A DNA stretch of 64,000 nt, from the NCBI GenBank assembly GCA_036013505.1, contig CP107851.1:3357501-3421500 (forward strand). Direction: 5' to 3'. Both the position numbers and the translations under genes were made by a program. Each line of letters starts with the position of its first letter. Position 1 is the first letter of the stretch. Source of the stretch: Streptomyces sp. NBC_00510 (GTDB lineage: Bacteria; Actinomycetota; Actinomycetes; Streptomycetales; Streptomycetaceae). Of this stretch, positions 29,519 to 38,008 are shown piece after piece. The notes beneath the pieces were generated by a model, which did not search any database, was not told the DNA's origin, and saw only the letters and a list, made by a program, of their open reading frames with translations.

Positions 29519-30985
29519 CTACTCGATGACCCGGGGAGCGTTGTTGCGCTCGGGTGTCCAGGTCTCCTCGTCCTCGACCAGGTAGTCGGGACGCTCGCCA
29601 TCGCGCCGCTCTTCCTCTTCCGTCCGATCGGTCTGGCCGCGGCCCATCATGCGGTTCGCGCCCTTGCCGACGTTGCCGCCGCTGCCGGCTCCCGCCGCGC
29701 CGCGGCTCCTGTGCAGGCCCGAGCCGCCCGGCGTACCGCGGGTGCCCGAACCGGTGCCCTTGGCGGCACCGACGACGCCGCCGCCACGTCGGGCGAGGCT
29801 GCCGCCCCGCCCGGCAGTCGCGCCACCCCTGCCGCCTGCACCCGCGCCCGCGCCACCGGCGCCGGGCATACCGCCGCGGCCCGCAGCGCCACCGCGACCG
29901 GCACCACCTGCACCTGCACCGCCCGCCGTGCCGCCACGTCCACCGAGGCCGCCCAGGGCGCCGGGGACACCCGCGCCGGCTCCGGCACCGGCCGAGCCAC
30001 CGGCGCCCACACCACCGGCACCGCCGACCCCGCCACCGACACCCGCGGTCCCGCCGCCGTACCCGCCGGTTCCGGCCGTGCCTCCGGCGATGCCGTCGAT
30101 CGCGGTACCCACCTGCGGCTTGGTGCTGGCCACCGGCTTCTGTACACCGCCGGAGATGCCGGATTCACGGGGCGACTTCACCTCGCGCGACGGCGTGAGG
30201 GTGCCCGTGGTGCCCCCGGTCCTACCGCGGCCGGTGTCGCTGGGTCGGGGGCTGCCGACCTCGGAGGGGATCGGCATGGGAACGGGCGCGACACCACCCG
30301 GGTCACCGGGGTAGTCGTCGCGGTCGTCGACGCCGCCGCCCGGCGGCGGCTTCCTCGTCCACGTCCCCATCGTCTTGGACTGCGCGTTGTAGCCCGCGCC
30401 GAGTTGCTCCATCTTCACAGCCATCTCGAGCTGTGCTTCCTTGCCCGCCGACAGCGAGCCGCGGTTCTTGTCGAGCGCGGACTGCGTGCCCATCCCGTTG
30501 CCGAGGTCGGAGTGAAGCTGCGCGTCGCTGCGGTCGAACCCGTCGCCGAGGGCGTCCCCGAAGCTGGACAGGGTGCCCGGCTTCTCCATCGCGTCGACCT
30601 GCGGCTTGATCGTCTTCAGGATCGACGCCGCGTTGGTCATCGCCTGCGACGTGTACCGCGCGTACGTCGAGCAGTCGCTGATCATCTTGGTGATGACCTT
30701 CGCCTGGGCCTTGAAGCCCTCGGCCGCGGCGCCCTCCCAGTGCTGGGTGATGTGCCCGACCGCCGCGTCGAACACGGACTTGGCACTGCCGCTCCCCACC
30801 ACGAGCTGGTCGTGGACCTGCATCCAGCCCTTGGCGCAGGACTCGACCTCGACGTGGTCGGCGTTGGCGACCATGCCCTTCATCTGGTCCATGTTCTTGG
30901 TGCCGGCGAAGTCCGTGCTGTGCTCACCGACGTAGCACTGGGTGGGGGCGTTGTACTCGTAGTACGCCCCTTCGGTGTCAGTCAT
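29519..30985 (-). CDS. WXG-domain protein with Gly/Ala-rich C-terminal region (PPE-like)
   Basis: 488 residues. The N-terminal helical part carries WEG at 83-85 (HWEGAAAEGF). Residues about 205-300 are Pro/Ser/Thr-rich, about 300-445 are almost purely Gly/Ala/Arg repeats, and a conserved-looking acidic end reads RPDYLVEDEETWTPE and then PRVIE. The layout recalls mycobacterial PPE proteins. A role as secreted or surface substrate is inferred. Start ATG 30,985 with AAGGGGG upstream. It lies between the small YxxxE gene and the second mycosin. Confidence 0.75.
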   Translation of the reverse strand: MTDTEGAYYEYNAPTQCYVGEHSTDFAGTKNMDQMKGMVANADHVEVESCAKGWMQVHDQLVVGSGSAKSVFDAAVGHITQHWEGAAAEGFKAQAKVITKMISDCSTYARYTSQAMTNAASILKTIKPQVDAMEKPGTLSSFGDALGDGFDRSDAQLHSDLGNGMGTQSALDKNRGSLSAGKEAQLEMAVKMEQLGAGYNAQSKTMGTWTRKPPPGGGVDDRDDYPGDPGGVAPVPMPIPSEVGSPRPSDTGRGRTGGTTGTLTPSREVKSPRESGISGGVQKPVASTKPQVGTAIDGIAGGTAGTGGYGGGTAGVGGGVGGAGGVGAGGSAGAGAGAGVPGALGGLGGRGGTAGGAGAGGAGRGGAAGRGGMPGAGGAGAGAGGRGGATAGRGGSLARRGGGVVGAAKGTGSGTRGTPGGSGLHRSRGAAGAGSGGNVGKGANRMMGRGQTDRTEEEERRDGERPDYLVEDEETWTPERNNAPRVIE

Positions 30986-31043
30986 TGGTTAACCCCCTTG
31001 GCGACCGGCACGACGTTCCTCACTGCCCTCACTGCGCCCATCC

Positions 31044-31367
31044 TCAGCCCTTGCCGGAGCCGGACATGCCGCTCTGCGCGTCGTATTCGGCATCCGAATA
31101 GTGGCCGTGCACCTTCTTCGTCTTGCCGCCGAAGTCGTTCATGACACGGTGGATGTACGCGACGACCGACTCGATGTGCGTCTTCATGTCCTCGTGCGCA
31201 CGCGCCAGTTTCTCGGCCTCGTCGAATCCGGCGCCGAGGGCGCCGGGCGGCAGGTAAGTGTCGTTCTTGGCACAGACGTTGGCCACGCCCAGTTGGCTGA
31301 TGACGCCGTTGAGCTTGGTGATCGTGTCCTCAAGCTCACTCAGATCGACCTTGTACTGGTCACTCAT
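31044..31367 (-). CDS. Small helical-hairpin protein with YxxxE signal, type VII cluster
   Basis: 107 residues. Two helices with the turn at PPGALGAGF (no W-x-G), then Y-x3-E at 90-94 (YSDAE) and a Gly/Ser tail. It resembles EsxB-like or PE-like partners in layout. It lies 58 bp before the Gly-rich WXG gene, so these two may form a heterodimer, as PE-PPE pairs do. Start ATG 31,367 with GGGGAAG upstream. Confidence 0.75.
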   Translation of the reverse strand: MSDQYKVDLSELEDTITKLNGVISQLGVANVCAKNDTYLPPGALGAGFDEAEKLARAHEDMKTHIESVVAYIHRVMNDFGGKTKKVHGHYSDAEYDAQSGMSGSGKG

Positions 31368-31389
31368 CGTGTCGCTTCCCCGTTCCTAC

Positions 31390-32661
31390 TCATGTGTTGA
31401 TCCCTCGCTTGCGACGCCAGTCGCCCAACACCACGCCGCCGCCCACCAGCAGCGCGACACCGCCGATCGCGCCGCCGACCGTGTAGACGGCGTAGCGCTC
31501 GGTGCGTTCATGGGGGCTCTCGCCGAGGATGACGGTCGCCGCCTCGATCTTCTCGTGGGCCCCGGCGTTGACGACGGGGTCCGGCGTCGGGGCGTCCTGC
31601 GGGGTGGTGGCGTCGTCGTTCACGGCGGCCACGGGGTCGATGACGCCCCATCCGACGAAGTCGTCGCGGCCCGGCTTGCCGCGGTCCGCGGTCTGCTCGA
31701 TCTGGGTGATGACCTGGCGGTAGGTCCAGTCGGGGTGCTTGGCCCTGATGAGGGCCGCGACGCCGGAGACGTACGGTGCGGAGAAGCTGGTGCCCTGGTC
31801 GATGCAGTGGCCGCCGAAGGGGACGGTGGAGACCATGTCGACGCCGGGGGCGGCGATGCCCACGAAGGAGCCGGGCTGCGAGAAATTGGCGCGGGCGTTG
31901 TCGCGGTCGGAGGCGCCGACCGCCAGGACGCCGTCGTAGGAGGCGGGGTAGGTCAGCTTTTCCTGCCCGCCCGCGCCGTCGTTGCCGGCGGAGGCGACGA
32001 TCAGGGCGTCGCGTTCCTGGGCGTACTTGACGGCCTGCTCCAGCGCGGAGTCGGGCGGCATCGCCGTGGCGGTGTCCTGCGAGATGTTGATGACCTTGGC
32101 GCCGGCGTTCGCGGCGTACTTGATCGCCTCGACCATGGTCCTGACCGTGCCGCCGCCCTGGTTGTCGTTCTGGCGGATGGCGAGGATCGACGCGCGCGGG
32201 GCGATGCCGACGAAGCCGGTGTCCTTGAAGGGCCGGGCGGCGATGATGCCGGCGACCTTGGTGCCGTGGCCGACCGGGTCCTTGGTGCCGTCGTTCTTGC
32301 GGTCCCGGTCGATCAGGTCCTTGCCCGCGTGGAACTTGATGGCGGTGGCGAGTTGCGTGTTGTTCTTGTCGACGCCGGTGTCGATGACGGCGACGACCAC
32401 CCCGAGGCCCTGGGTGTCCTTCCACAACTGCTCGAGGACGATGCGCTGCAGCGACCAGGGCGTGCCCTTGATCACGTCGGACGGGAACGAGCACTGGGTG
32501 TCGTCGATCTGGAAGCGCTCGTTGTCGCCGTCGTCGGCGAGGACCGTGCGTACGTCGCCGGCCGACGACGCCGAGGCGACGCCGGAGGCCGGCAGGCCGA
32601 AGGCGGCGAGCGCCGCTGCTGCGGCGATGGCGGCGGTGCGCCTCACGGCGTGCGATCCCAC
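31390..32661 (-). CDS. mycP: Type VII-associated serine protease mycosin
   Basis: 423 residues. A signal peptide (VRRTAAIAAAAALAAFGLPASG) is followed by an S8 subtilase domain with Asp in VVAVIDTGVD, His in PVGHGTKVAG, oxyanion Asn in SAGNDGAGG and Ser in QGTSFSAPYVSG. One C-terminal membrane helix (GGAIGGVALLVGGGVVL) and a short basic tail follow. The start is GTG 32,661 with GGGAGG about 11 bp upstream; a longer frame adds a non-signal-like extension. It lies directly downstream of esxA and upstream of the small YxxxE gene. Confidence 0.94.
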   Translation of the reverse strand: MGSHAVRRTAAIAAAAALAAFGLPASGVASASSAGDVRTVLADDGDNERFQIDDTQCSFPSDVIKGTPWSLQRIVLEQLWKDTQGLGVVVAVIDTGVDKNNTQLATAIKFHAGKDLIDRDRKNDGTKDPVGHGTKVAGIIAARPFKDTGFVGIAPRASILAIRQNDNQGGGTVRTMVEAIKYAANAGAKVINISQDTATAMPPDSALEQAVKYAQERDALIVASAGNDGAGGQEKLTYPASYDGVLAVGASDRDNARANFSQPGSFVGIAAPGVDMVSTVPFGGHCIDQGTSFSAPYVSGVAALIRAKHPDWTYRQVITQIEQTADRGKPGRDDFVGWGVIDPVAAVNDDATTPQDAPTPDPVVNAGAHEKIEAATVILGESPHERTERYAVYTVGGAIGGVALLVGGGVVLGDWRRKRGINT

Positions 32662-32776
32662 TGGTGTTCCGTCCTCCCGTTGTGTGCGGTTCGTGGTCAA
32701 ACCGCCGACGAGGGCGAGCACGTACGTCGTCCGTACACGCCCGCCCTCATCACGTACTACGCGGCCAGGCGCGTCA

Positions 32777-33067
32777 TCAGCCCCAGATCTGCCGGTTCTT
32801 GTTCTCGGTGGCCTGGTAGCTCTGCGCGGCCGTGTCGAGGGCACGGGCGATGGCCTCCAGCGTCTGGTGCATGGACGCGGCGCGCTGGTCCCACTCGGTC
32901 TGCTTGGTGCGGTAGGCCTCCTGCGCGGAGCCCTCCCACGTGGTCGCGATCTTCTTCACGCCGGCCTCGAGGTCGTCCAGCTGGCGCTTGATGTTGTTGG
33001 CCGTCGTACGCACGTCGGTCGCGGCCTGGGAGATGGTCTGGAAATTGACCAGGATCTGCCCGGACAT
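32777..33067 (-). CDS. esxA: WXG100 protein EsxA-like
   Basis: 96 residues, the classical WXG100 size. Two helices with WEG at 44-46 and a C-terminal Y-x3-E at 84-88 (YQATE). Secreted as a heterodimer with EsxB. GGAGA precedes ATG 33,067. It is the second gene of the esxB-esxA pair; in S. coelicolor the equivalent pair affects sporulation. Confidence 0.94.
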   Translation of the reverse strand: MSGQILVNFQTISQAATDVRTTANNIKRQLDDLEAGVKKIATTWEGSAQEAYRTKQTEWDQRAASMHQTLEAIARALDTAAQSYQATENKNRQIWG

Positions 33068-33141
33068 GTGATGTCTCCTCAGATGTTGGATTCGGATGGG
33101 TGCGCCGGCCGGCGCGGCGTCAGGTCACCGCGCGGGGACGG

Positions 33142-33468
33142 TCATCCGAACGGGTTGCTTCCCTGCGCCGAGATGCTCTGGATGGACGCGCGCTGCTCCT
33201 CCTCGGAGGCGGAGTAGTTCTTGGTGCTCGCGTCCACAGCTTCCTTGATGTCGCCCAGGATCTGGTTGATCTTGTTGGCGTCCTGGTTCACCTGCGACTG
33301 CAGGTTGTTGTACGCCGTGGCGGCGGAACCCTTCCACCCCGAGGTGATCGTGTCGATCACGGTCTGGAGGCGGCGGATCTCGCCCTGGATCGAGGAGTTG
33401 ACCGTGGAGATGCGGTTGCTGAACGCAACCATCTCCTCCTCGGTCATGGTGAACTGCTGTCCAGCCAT
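33142..33468 (-). CDS. esxB: WXG100 protein EsxB-like
   Basis: 108 residues. WKG turn at 45-47, Y-x3-E at 85-89 (YSASE), C-terminal extension ending SNPFG. Partner of EsxA, 74 bp upstream on the same strand. Start ATG 33,468 (MAGQQFTMTEEE) with GGGGGA upstream; an in-frame ATG 23 codons earlier lacks support. Confidence 0.94.
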   Translation of the reverse strand: MAGQQFTMTEEEMVAFSNRISTVNSSIQGEIRRLQTVIDTITSGWKGSAATAYNNLQSQVNQDANKINQILGDIKEAVDASTKNYSASEEEQRASIQSISAQGSNPFG

Positions 33469-33536
33469 GTCTGGCGTCCCCCATGAGACGTAGAAGATCG
33501 GATTCGTCGCACATCGGAAGATGTGGTCGGTCTTCA

Positions 33537-33542
33537 ACTCTA
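33537..33542 (-). promoter_or_regulatory. Candidate esxBA promoter -10 box
   Basis: TAGAGT on the minus strand about 70 bp before esxB, with the weak hexamer TTCGCC 17 bp upstream. A perfect TTGACA lies further up at 33,656-33,651 but has no TANNNT at 17-18 bp. The gap to eccB is 229 bp, relatively A/T-rich for this genome, as promoters often are. Confidence 0.4.
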
Positions 33543-33697
33543 GCCAATAGCGGTGACAAGGCGAACAGGTACCCGGTTCCGTATCGGGATCCTGACCTTC
33601 ATCACCAAACCCTCACGTTGCCACGGGTGTTGATGGCTTGGCCAATGGATTGTCAAATACTCAATCAATACCCGTGAAGCTCCGCGGAAATACCAGT

Positions 33698-35230
33698 TCA
33701 GGAGCCCTGCGCCTGCTTCGCCGCGTTGACGTCGAGCGTCGGCCCGCTCGCGAGGAGGTCCGACCAGATCCGCGGCACCGGCACCGGGGAGTTCTTCGCG
33801 TAGCCGAGCTTGGTCTGCACGACGCCGACCGCGTCGTCCTGCTTGGCGGCGCCGCCGCTGTCGCTGTCGCCGGTCGTCGGCACCGAGTAGCGCAGGCCGG
33901 TGTCGGTGACCATGAAGATGGACCCGATGCGCTTGTCGGTACCGTCGTACGCCTTGTAGAAGAGGCCGCTACCGGGCGAGACGTAGGTGTTCGTACCGCT
34001 CTGCGCCACGTCCCGGGGGAACTTCTTCCCGGCCCACATCGTCATCGCCGGCTTCTTGGTCACCTTGTCGTCGACACCGCTGTACACGCTGCACGCGACG
34101 CTGCGACCGTCCTTCTCGTCCTGGGTGTTGGCCTGCGTGACCGCCTTCTCCGGCCAACCGAGGTCGTCCATGAAGGTCTCGCTCGCCTGGGCCGAGGTGA
34201 CTTCGCCCACGTTGACGGAGACCGCCTCCGGCGATCCGTCGTACAGCGACCTCGCCTGGGGGCTGTTCAGCAGCAGCTTCGCCATGAAGGCGGTGACACG
34301 GACGACCCGGTCCCGCTGCACCACGTACTGGTCGTCGTTGGCCTTCAGCACCAGGCCGACCTTCGCGTGCTCCGCGCTCAGGCCCGGCGCGGTGGACGTC
34401 TCGCCCATGCCGTCGACCTGCGGGAAGGAGATGGCGGCGCCCGGCACGTTGTTGAGGGTCGACAGGAAGTCGGCGTCGACCTTCTGCGGCTGCGCCGAGG
34501 CGCCGAAGATGACCTGGCGCAGGGTGTTGACCAGTTCGGGCTGCTGCTTCCCGTCGGGGCCGCCGAGCAGGTAGGAGAAGCCCCGGTCCGTCACCAGGTA
34601 CTGGGCGCCGCCGGGCACCTCGATGTACATGGCCTCGTCGTCACGGAGCTGGTTCGCGCCCCCGACCAGGGCCGCTTCCTTGGGCTTCTGCTGGTTGATG
34701 ACGAGGACCGCCCGCTGGGCCGAGCGGTCCGTGCCGCCGCCCGGGGTCTCGCACAGCGCCCAGGTCTTGGGCTTGCCGGCGTCGGCCTGGCCGGGCAGCC
34801 GGTCCGGGGCGTAGGGGATGCCGATGGTGCTGCCGAGCGTCATGCCGCTGTTGTCGAGCACCGACTCCTTGACCTTGATGACCTCGAACTTCTCGGGGTC
34901 GAGCAGCAGTCGGGCGGAGGCGAGGTTGAGCACGGGGTGCAGCTGCGCCTCGCCGTTGGTCTTCAGCACGACGTAACGGGTGGTGGACTCGTCGCCGACG
35001 ATGACCTTCTGGGCGGGGGTGTCCCAGCCCTTGGGCGCGGCGGGCTTCAATATGCCCCAGAATCCGAAGCCGACGACGACCAGCAGACCCACGACGAGAC
35101 TCGGGGCGACGGTCTTCAGCGGACGCGGGGCGGCCTCCTCCGAACCGTGCGGGGAGGGCTGGAGGAACGCGGCCACCGTGCGCCTGCGCGCGAACGAGTA
35201 GGCGTTCAGCTCATCCCTACGTGTCGCCAT
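33698..35230 (-). CDS. eccB: Type VII secretion protein EccB
   Basis: 510 residues. A cytoplasmic N-terminus starting MATRRDELNAYSFARRR (the conserved EccB opening), one membrane helix (SLVVGLLVVVGFGFWGIL, about 44-61), then a large periplasmic domain with repeats and a Cys pair (ALCETPG, VACSVYSG) likely forming the known EccB disulfide. Structural subunit of the ESX membrane complex. Start ATG 35,230. Divergent from eccE across 278 bp. Confidence 0.95.
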   Translation of the reverse strand: MATRRDELNAYSFARRRTVAAFLQPSPHGSEEAAPRPLKTVAPSLVVGLLVVVGFGFWGILKPAAPKGWDTPAQKVIVGDESTTRYVVLKTNGEAQLHPVLNLASARLLLDPEKFEVIKVKESVLDNSGMTLGSTIGIPYAPDRLPGQADAGKPKTWALCETPGGGTDRSAQRAVLVINQQKPKEAALVGGANQLRDDEAMYIEVPGGAQYLVTDRGFSYLLGGPDGKQQPELVNTLRQVIFGASAQPQKVDADFLSTLNNVPGAAISFPQVDGMGETSTAPGLSAEHAKVGLVLKANDDQYVVQRDRVVRVTAFMAKLLLNSPQARSLYDGSPEAVSVNVGEVTSAQASETFMDDLGWPEKAVTQANTQDEKDGRSVACSVYSGVDDKVTKKPAMTMWAGKKFPRDVAQSGTNTYVSPGSGLFYKAYDGTDKRIGSIFMVTDTGLRYSVPTTGDSDSGGAAKQDDAVGVVQTKLGYAKNSPVPVPRIWSDLLASGPTLDVNAAKQAQGS

Positions 35231-35297
35231 CCCTGCGTCAACTCCCCGTATGTCGCTGCTTTGTTGTGGCGTTCCCCGGTCCCGTCTGTCCGCCGCG

Positions 35298-35327
35298 GTG
35301 ACGGCTGTGGTGACGGCTGTGGTGAGG
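35298..35327. repeat. 12-bp tandem repeat in the eccB/eccE divergent promoter region
   Basis: GTGACGGCTGTG occurs twice in exact tandem (35,298-35,309 and 35,310-35,321), followed by a partial GTGAGG. It ends 8 bp before the TACTAT -10 box, where an operator would lie. Confidence 0.7.
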
Positions 35328-35335
35328 GGGACCCC

Positions 35336-35341
35336 TACTAT
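35336..35341 (+). promoter_or_regulatory. Candidate eccE promoter -10 box
   Basis: TACTAT fits TANNNT. The 12-bp tandem repeat covers where its -35 would be; TGACGG at 19 bp spacing is the best match there. Confidence 0.35.
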
Positions 35342-35508
35342 GCCGTGTGACGATCGCACCGTACGGTACGGGGTAGCGCGATCGGCCCGCCAGCGGCACC
35401 CGGAGCGTCCCAGGCCGGCAGGGCGACGGACGCGAGCGAGCGCTGGACGGCGCCGGACGCCGCCCACGCGGCACAGGTACCAGCAGAAGCAGAAGGGTTG
35501 TACGGGGG

Positions 35509-36846
35509 ATGACCACCGCGACCAGGTCCCGGCGCAGTCCGGGCGACGAGCCACCGCAGCAGTACGCCGGACCACCCGGGAACGGGCACGGCGGCTCCCC
35601 CGCGGCGCGGGCCGGGGCGGCGGCCCCGGTGATGACCCGCAGACCCGGGAGCATAGGCCCCGTGCGGGTGCAGCAACTCGTGCTGATCGAGCTGGCACTC
35701 GCACTGCTGCTGGGCGGCTGGCTGATCCACGAGGTGGTCGGGCCCGTCGTGGCCGCGGTCATCGCCGTTCCGCTGCTGCTCTTCGGCCTGCTGCGGCGGC
35801 GCGGCCGCCCGATGCCGGAGTGGATGGCCACCGCCCGCGCCCTGAAGACCCGTCAGCGGCGCAACGCCGCCGGCGTCCCGCAGGGCACCGACCCCGGTTT
35901 CGTGCCGGCCGTGGAGTGCGACCCCGCGCTGCGCACCTACGGGTACACCGACGAGCGCGAGCAGCGCGAGATCGGCATGATCGGCGACGGCACCTTCCTG
36001 ACGGCCGTCGTCCAGGTGCAAGCGGTCGACGAACCGCTGCGCCCGGCCCGCGGCGTCCGCTCGCTCCCCCTGGAGCTGCTGAACGGCCTGCTGACGGTGG
36101 ACGACATCCGGCTCGCGTCGGTCCAGGTCGTCCAGCACACCCAGCCCGCCCCCGCCCCGCACCTGCCCGCGCAGGCGCTGGCCACGCGCTCCTACGCACC
36201 GCTGCAGGCGCAGAGCCAGACGCCGGGGCTGCGGCTCACGTGGATCGCGATCAAGCTCGACCCCGAACTGTGCCCGGAGGCGGTGCAGGCGCGCGGCGGC
36301 GGCATGGCCGGGGCGCGGCGCGCCCTGCTGCGGGCCGCCGACCACCTGGTGAGCCGGCTGGTGGGCACCGGGCTCGAGGCCCGCGTGCTGACCGAGCCCG
36401 AGATCATCGCCGCCGTGGCGACGTCGAGTTGCGTGAACCCCCTCGCCACGACGGGCGGCGCCGCCCTCGACGGCAGCCGCCAGGCACGCCGTACCTCCGA
36501 GAGCGCGCGGGCGTGGCGGTGCGACGACCGCTGGCACACGACCTACTGGGTCAGCCGCTGGCCGCAGCTGGGCACCGGCGCCGCCGCACTGCCCGACCTG
36601 GTCGGCCTGCTGACCTCCTCGCCCGCGCTGGCCAGCACCTTCTCGCTGGTCCTCGCGCCGGGCGGCAGCCGGGCGGCGCTGCTGTCCGGGTACGTACGGC
36701 TGACCGGCCGCAGCGAGAACGAACTGACCGAGGCACGGCGTCAGTTGGAGCGCCGCGCCACCGCGTCCCGGCTGGGCCTGGTGCGGCTTGACCGCGAGCA
36801 GGTACCCGGCATCCTGGCCACGCTGCCCTTGGGAGGTACCCGCTGA
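35509..36846 (+). CDS. eccE: Type VII secretion protein EccE
   Basis: 445 residues. A Pro/Gly-rich N-terminus of about 50 residues, two adjacent membrane helices (LVLIELALALLLGGWLI and VAAVIAVPLLLFGLL), then the EccE cytoplasmic/peripheral domain (WRCDDRWHTTYWVSRWPQL is a recognisable block). Peripheral subunit of the ESX membrane complex. Its TGA overlaps the ATG of the next gene (TGATG). Start ATG 35,509. Confidence 0.9.
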   Translation: MTTATRSRRSPGDEPPQQYAGPPGNGHGGSPAARAGAAAPVMTRRPGSIGPVRVQQLVLIELALALLLGGWLIHEVVGPVVAAVIAVPLLLFGLLRRRGRPMPEWMATARALKTRQRRNAAGVPQGTDPGFVPAVECDPALRTYGYTDEREQREIGMIGDGTFLTAVVQVQAVDEPLRPARGVRSLPLELLNGLLTVDDIRLASVQVVQHTQPAPAPHLPAQALATRSYAPLQAQSQTPGLRLTWIAIKLDPELCPEAVQARGGGMAGARRALLRAADHLVSRLVGTGLEARVLTEPEIIAAVATSSCVNPLATTGGAALDGSRQARRTSESARAWRCDDRWHTTYWVSRWPQLGTGAAALPDLVGLLTSSPALASTFSLVLAPGGSRAALLSGYVRLTGRSENELTEARRQLERRATASRLGLVRLDREQVPGILATLPLGGTR

Positions 36847-37691
36847 TGTCGGCTCCGACCGTTCCCGCCTTCGGCGGACAGCGCCCCGGCGCGGGCTCCG
36901 GTTTCCCCGGCGGCGCCGGGCCCCGCCCCTCGCACCTGCCGCAGGGCGCCGACCCGCGCGGCTCCTCGTTCGCCGGCTCCGGACGGCGCACGCTGCGTGC
37001 CGCGTTCGGGCTGCTCGGACCGCGCCGCGACCGGCACACCCTCACGCCCGGGCAGCTGTCCGGGCTGTCCCTGCCGATCGGTGACGACGGTGTCGTCATC
37101 GGGATCGACGCCGCCAACCAGCCCGCCGTGCTGGCGCTGAGCCGCCCGGTCCGGCTCGACGTGGTGCTGGTCGGCAGCATGTGGCTGGCGCAGGTGCTGT
37201 CACTGCGCGCCGCCGCGACCGGTGCCCGGGTCGCGGTGGAGACCGCCCGCCCCCAGTCGTGGGCGCCGATGGCGCAGGCGGCGGGCGGCGGCCAGCAGTG
37301 CGTGACGGTGCACGAGGTCGGGCGGATCGCCCCGCAGGGTCCTTCGGTGCACAGCCCCGTCGTCATCGTCCGTGACTGCGGCGCCCGTCCGCCGCGCAGC
37401 CGGGTGGCGGCGCAGTCCTGGCAGTCGGTCATGACCCTGCTGCCGTACCTGGGGCCGACGGCCCCGCGGTTGCTCGCCGGCGGCGACGTGGTGGGGCTGC
37501 AGCGGGTCTCGCCCCAGGAGGCCGAGGTCATCGGCCAGGTGATGGGCCTGTCGGAGGCCGACGTGGCCGCGCTGCCGACGCTCGGCGACAACGTGACGAT
37601 GTGGTGCACGCGCAAGCGCCGGCAGTTCGTGATGACGCAGCCCACGGACGCGGAGTCCGGCCTTCTGGGCCCGGCCCGGCGCGTGGACTGA
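36846..37691 (+). CDS. Conserved type VII cluster protein of unknown function
   Basis: 281 residues. A Gly/Pro-rich, disordered N-terminus of about 50 residues leads into an alpha/beta domain (VVIGIDAANQPAVLALSRPVRLDVVLVGSMW, in two blocks) that looks like a degenerate nucleotide-binding or sensor fold without a P-loop. No membrane helix. Coupled to eccE by TGATG overlap, so probably part of the machine or its assembly. Confidence 0.75.
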   Translation: MSAPTVPAFGGQRPGAGSGFPGGAGPRPSHLPQGADPRGSSFAGSGRRTLRAAFGLLGPRRDRHTLTPGQLSGLSLPIGDDGVVIGIDAANQPAVLALSRPVRLDVVLVGSMWLAQVLSLRAAATGARVAVETARPQSWAPMAQAAGGGQQCVTVHEVGRIAPQGPSVHSPVVIVRDCGARPPRSRVAAQSWQSVMTLLPYLGPTAPRLLAGGDVVGLQRVSPQEAEVIGQVMGLSEADVAALPTLGDNVTMWCTRKRRQFVMTQPTDAESGLLGPARRVD

Positions 37692-38008
37692 CCCGGGGTC
37701 GCCCGTCGGGGCGCTCCGGACGCTCTCGTGCCGCGGCGGTTACCCGGCCGCGGCACGGGGCATGGGCACAGGGGTCCCGGCATCCGCAGCGGCCGTGCCA
37801 ACGCGTGGACGGCACGGCTCCGTGCGCGGCGAACGGTGCATCACGTCGGCGTGCCGGTCGTGATGCCGACGGCGCTTGCCCTACCCGCGGCCCGGATGAT
37901 TAGGCTCTTCCGGTGAGCCGCGGCGGCTGTGCCGCGGGAACTCCGAGACGGGGGAATCGCGTCCGCTCCGACGGACCGGGCGCGTACTTGAGTTGACCAG
38001 GAGGCACA
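37692..38008 (+). promoter_or_regulatory. 317-bp gap: terminator followed by promoter of the ParA-like gene
   Basis: No gene. A perfect 11-bp stem (CGTGCCGCGGC / GCCGCGGCACG, 37,727-37,757) lies after the eccE operon. TAGGCT at 37,901-37,906 with TTGCCC 19 bp upstream is a likely promoter about 100 bp before the GTG start at 38,009. Confidence 0.55.

Noticed and set aside
29649..30168. GC-rich tandem-looking block that might be a repeat array
   Set aside because: It encodes the Gly/Ala/Arg-rich region of the WXG protein in frame; no regular unit.
33651..33656. Perfect TTGACA on the minus strand as the esxB promoter
   Set aside because: No TANNNT hexamer at 16-19 bp spacing; the TAGAGT box nearer to esxB is better placed.
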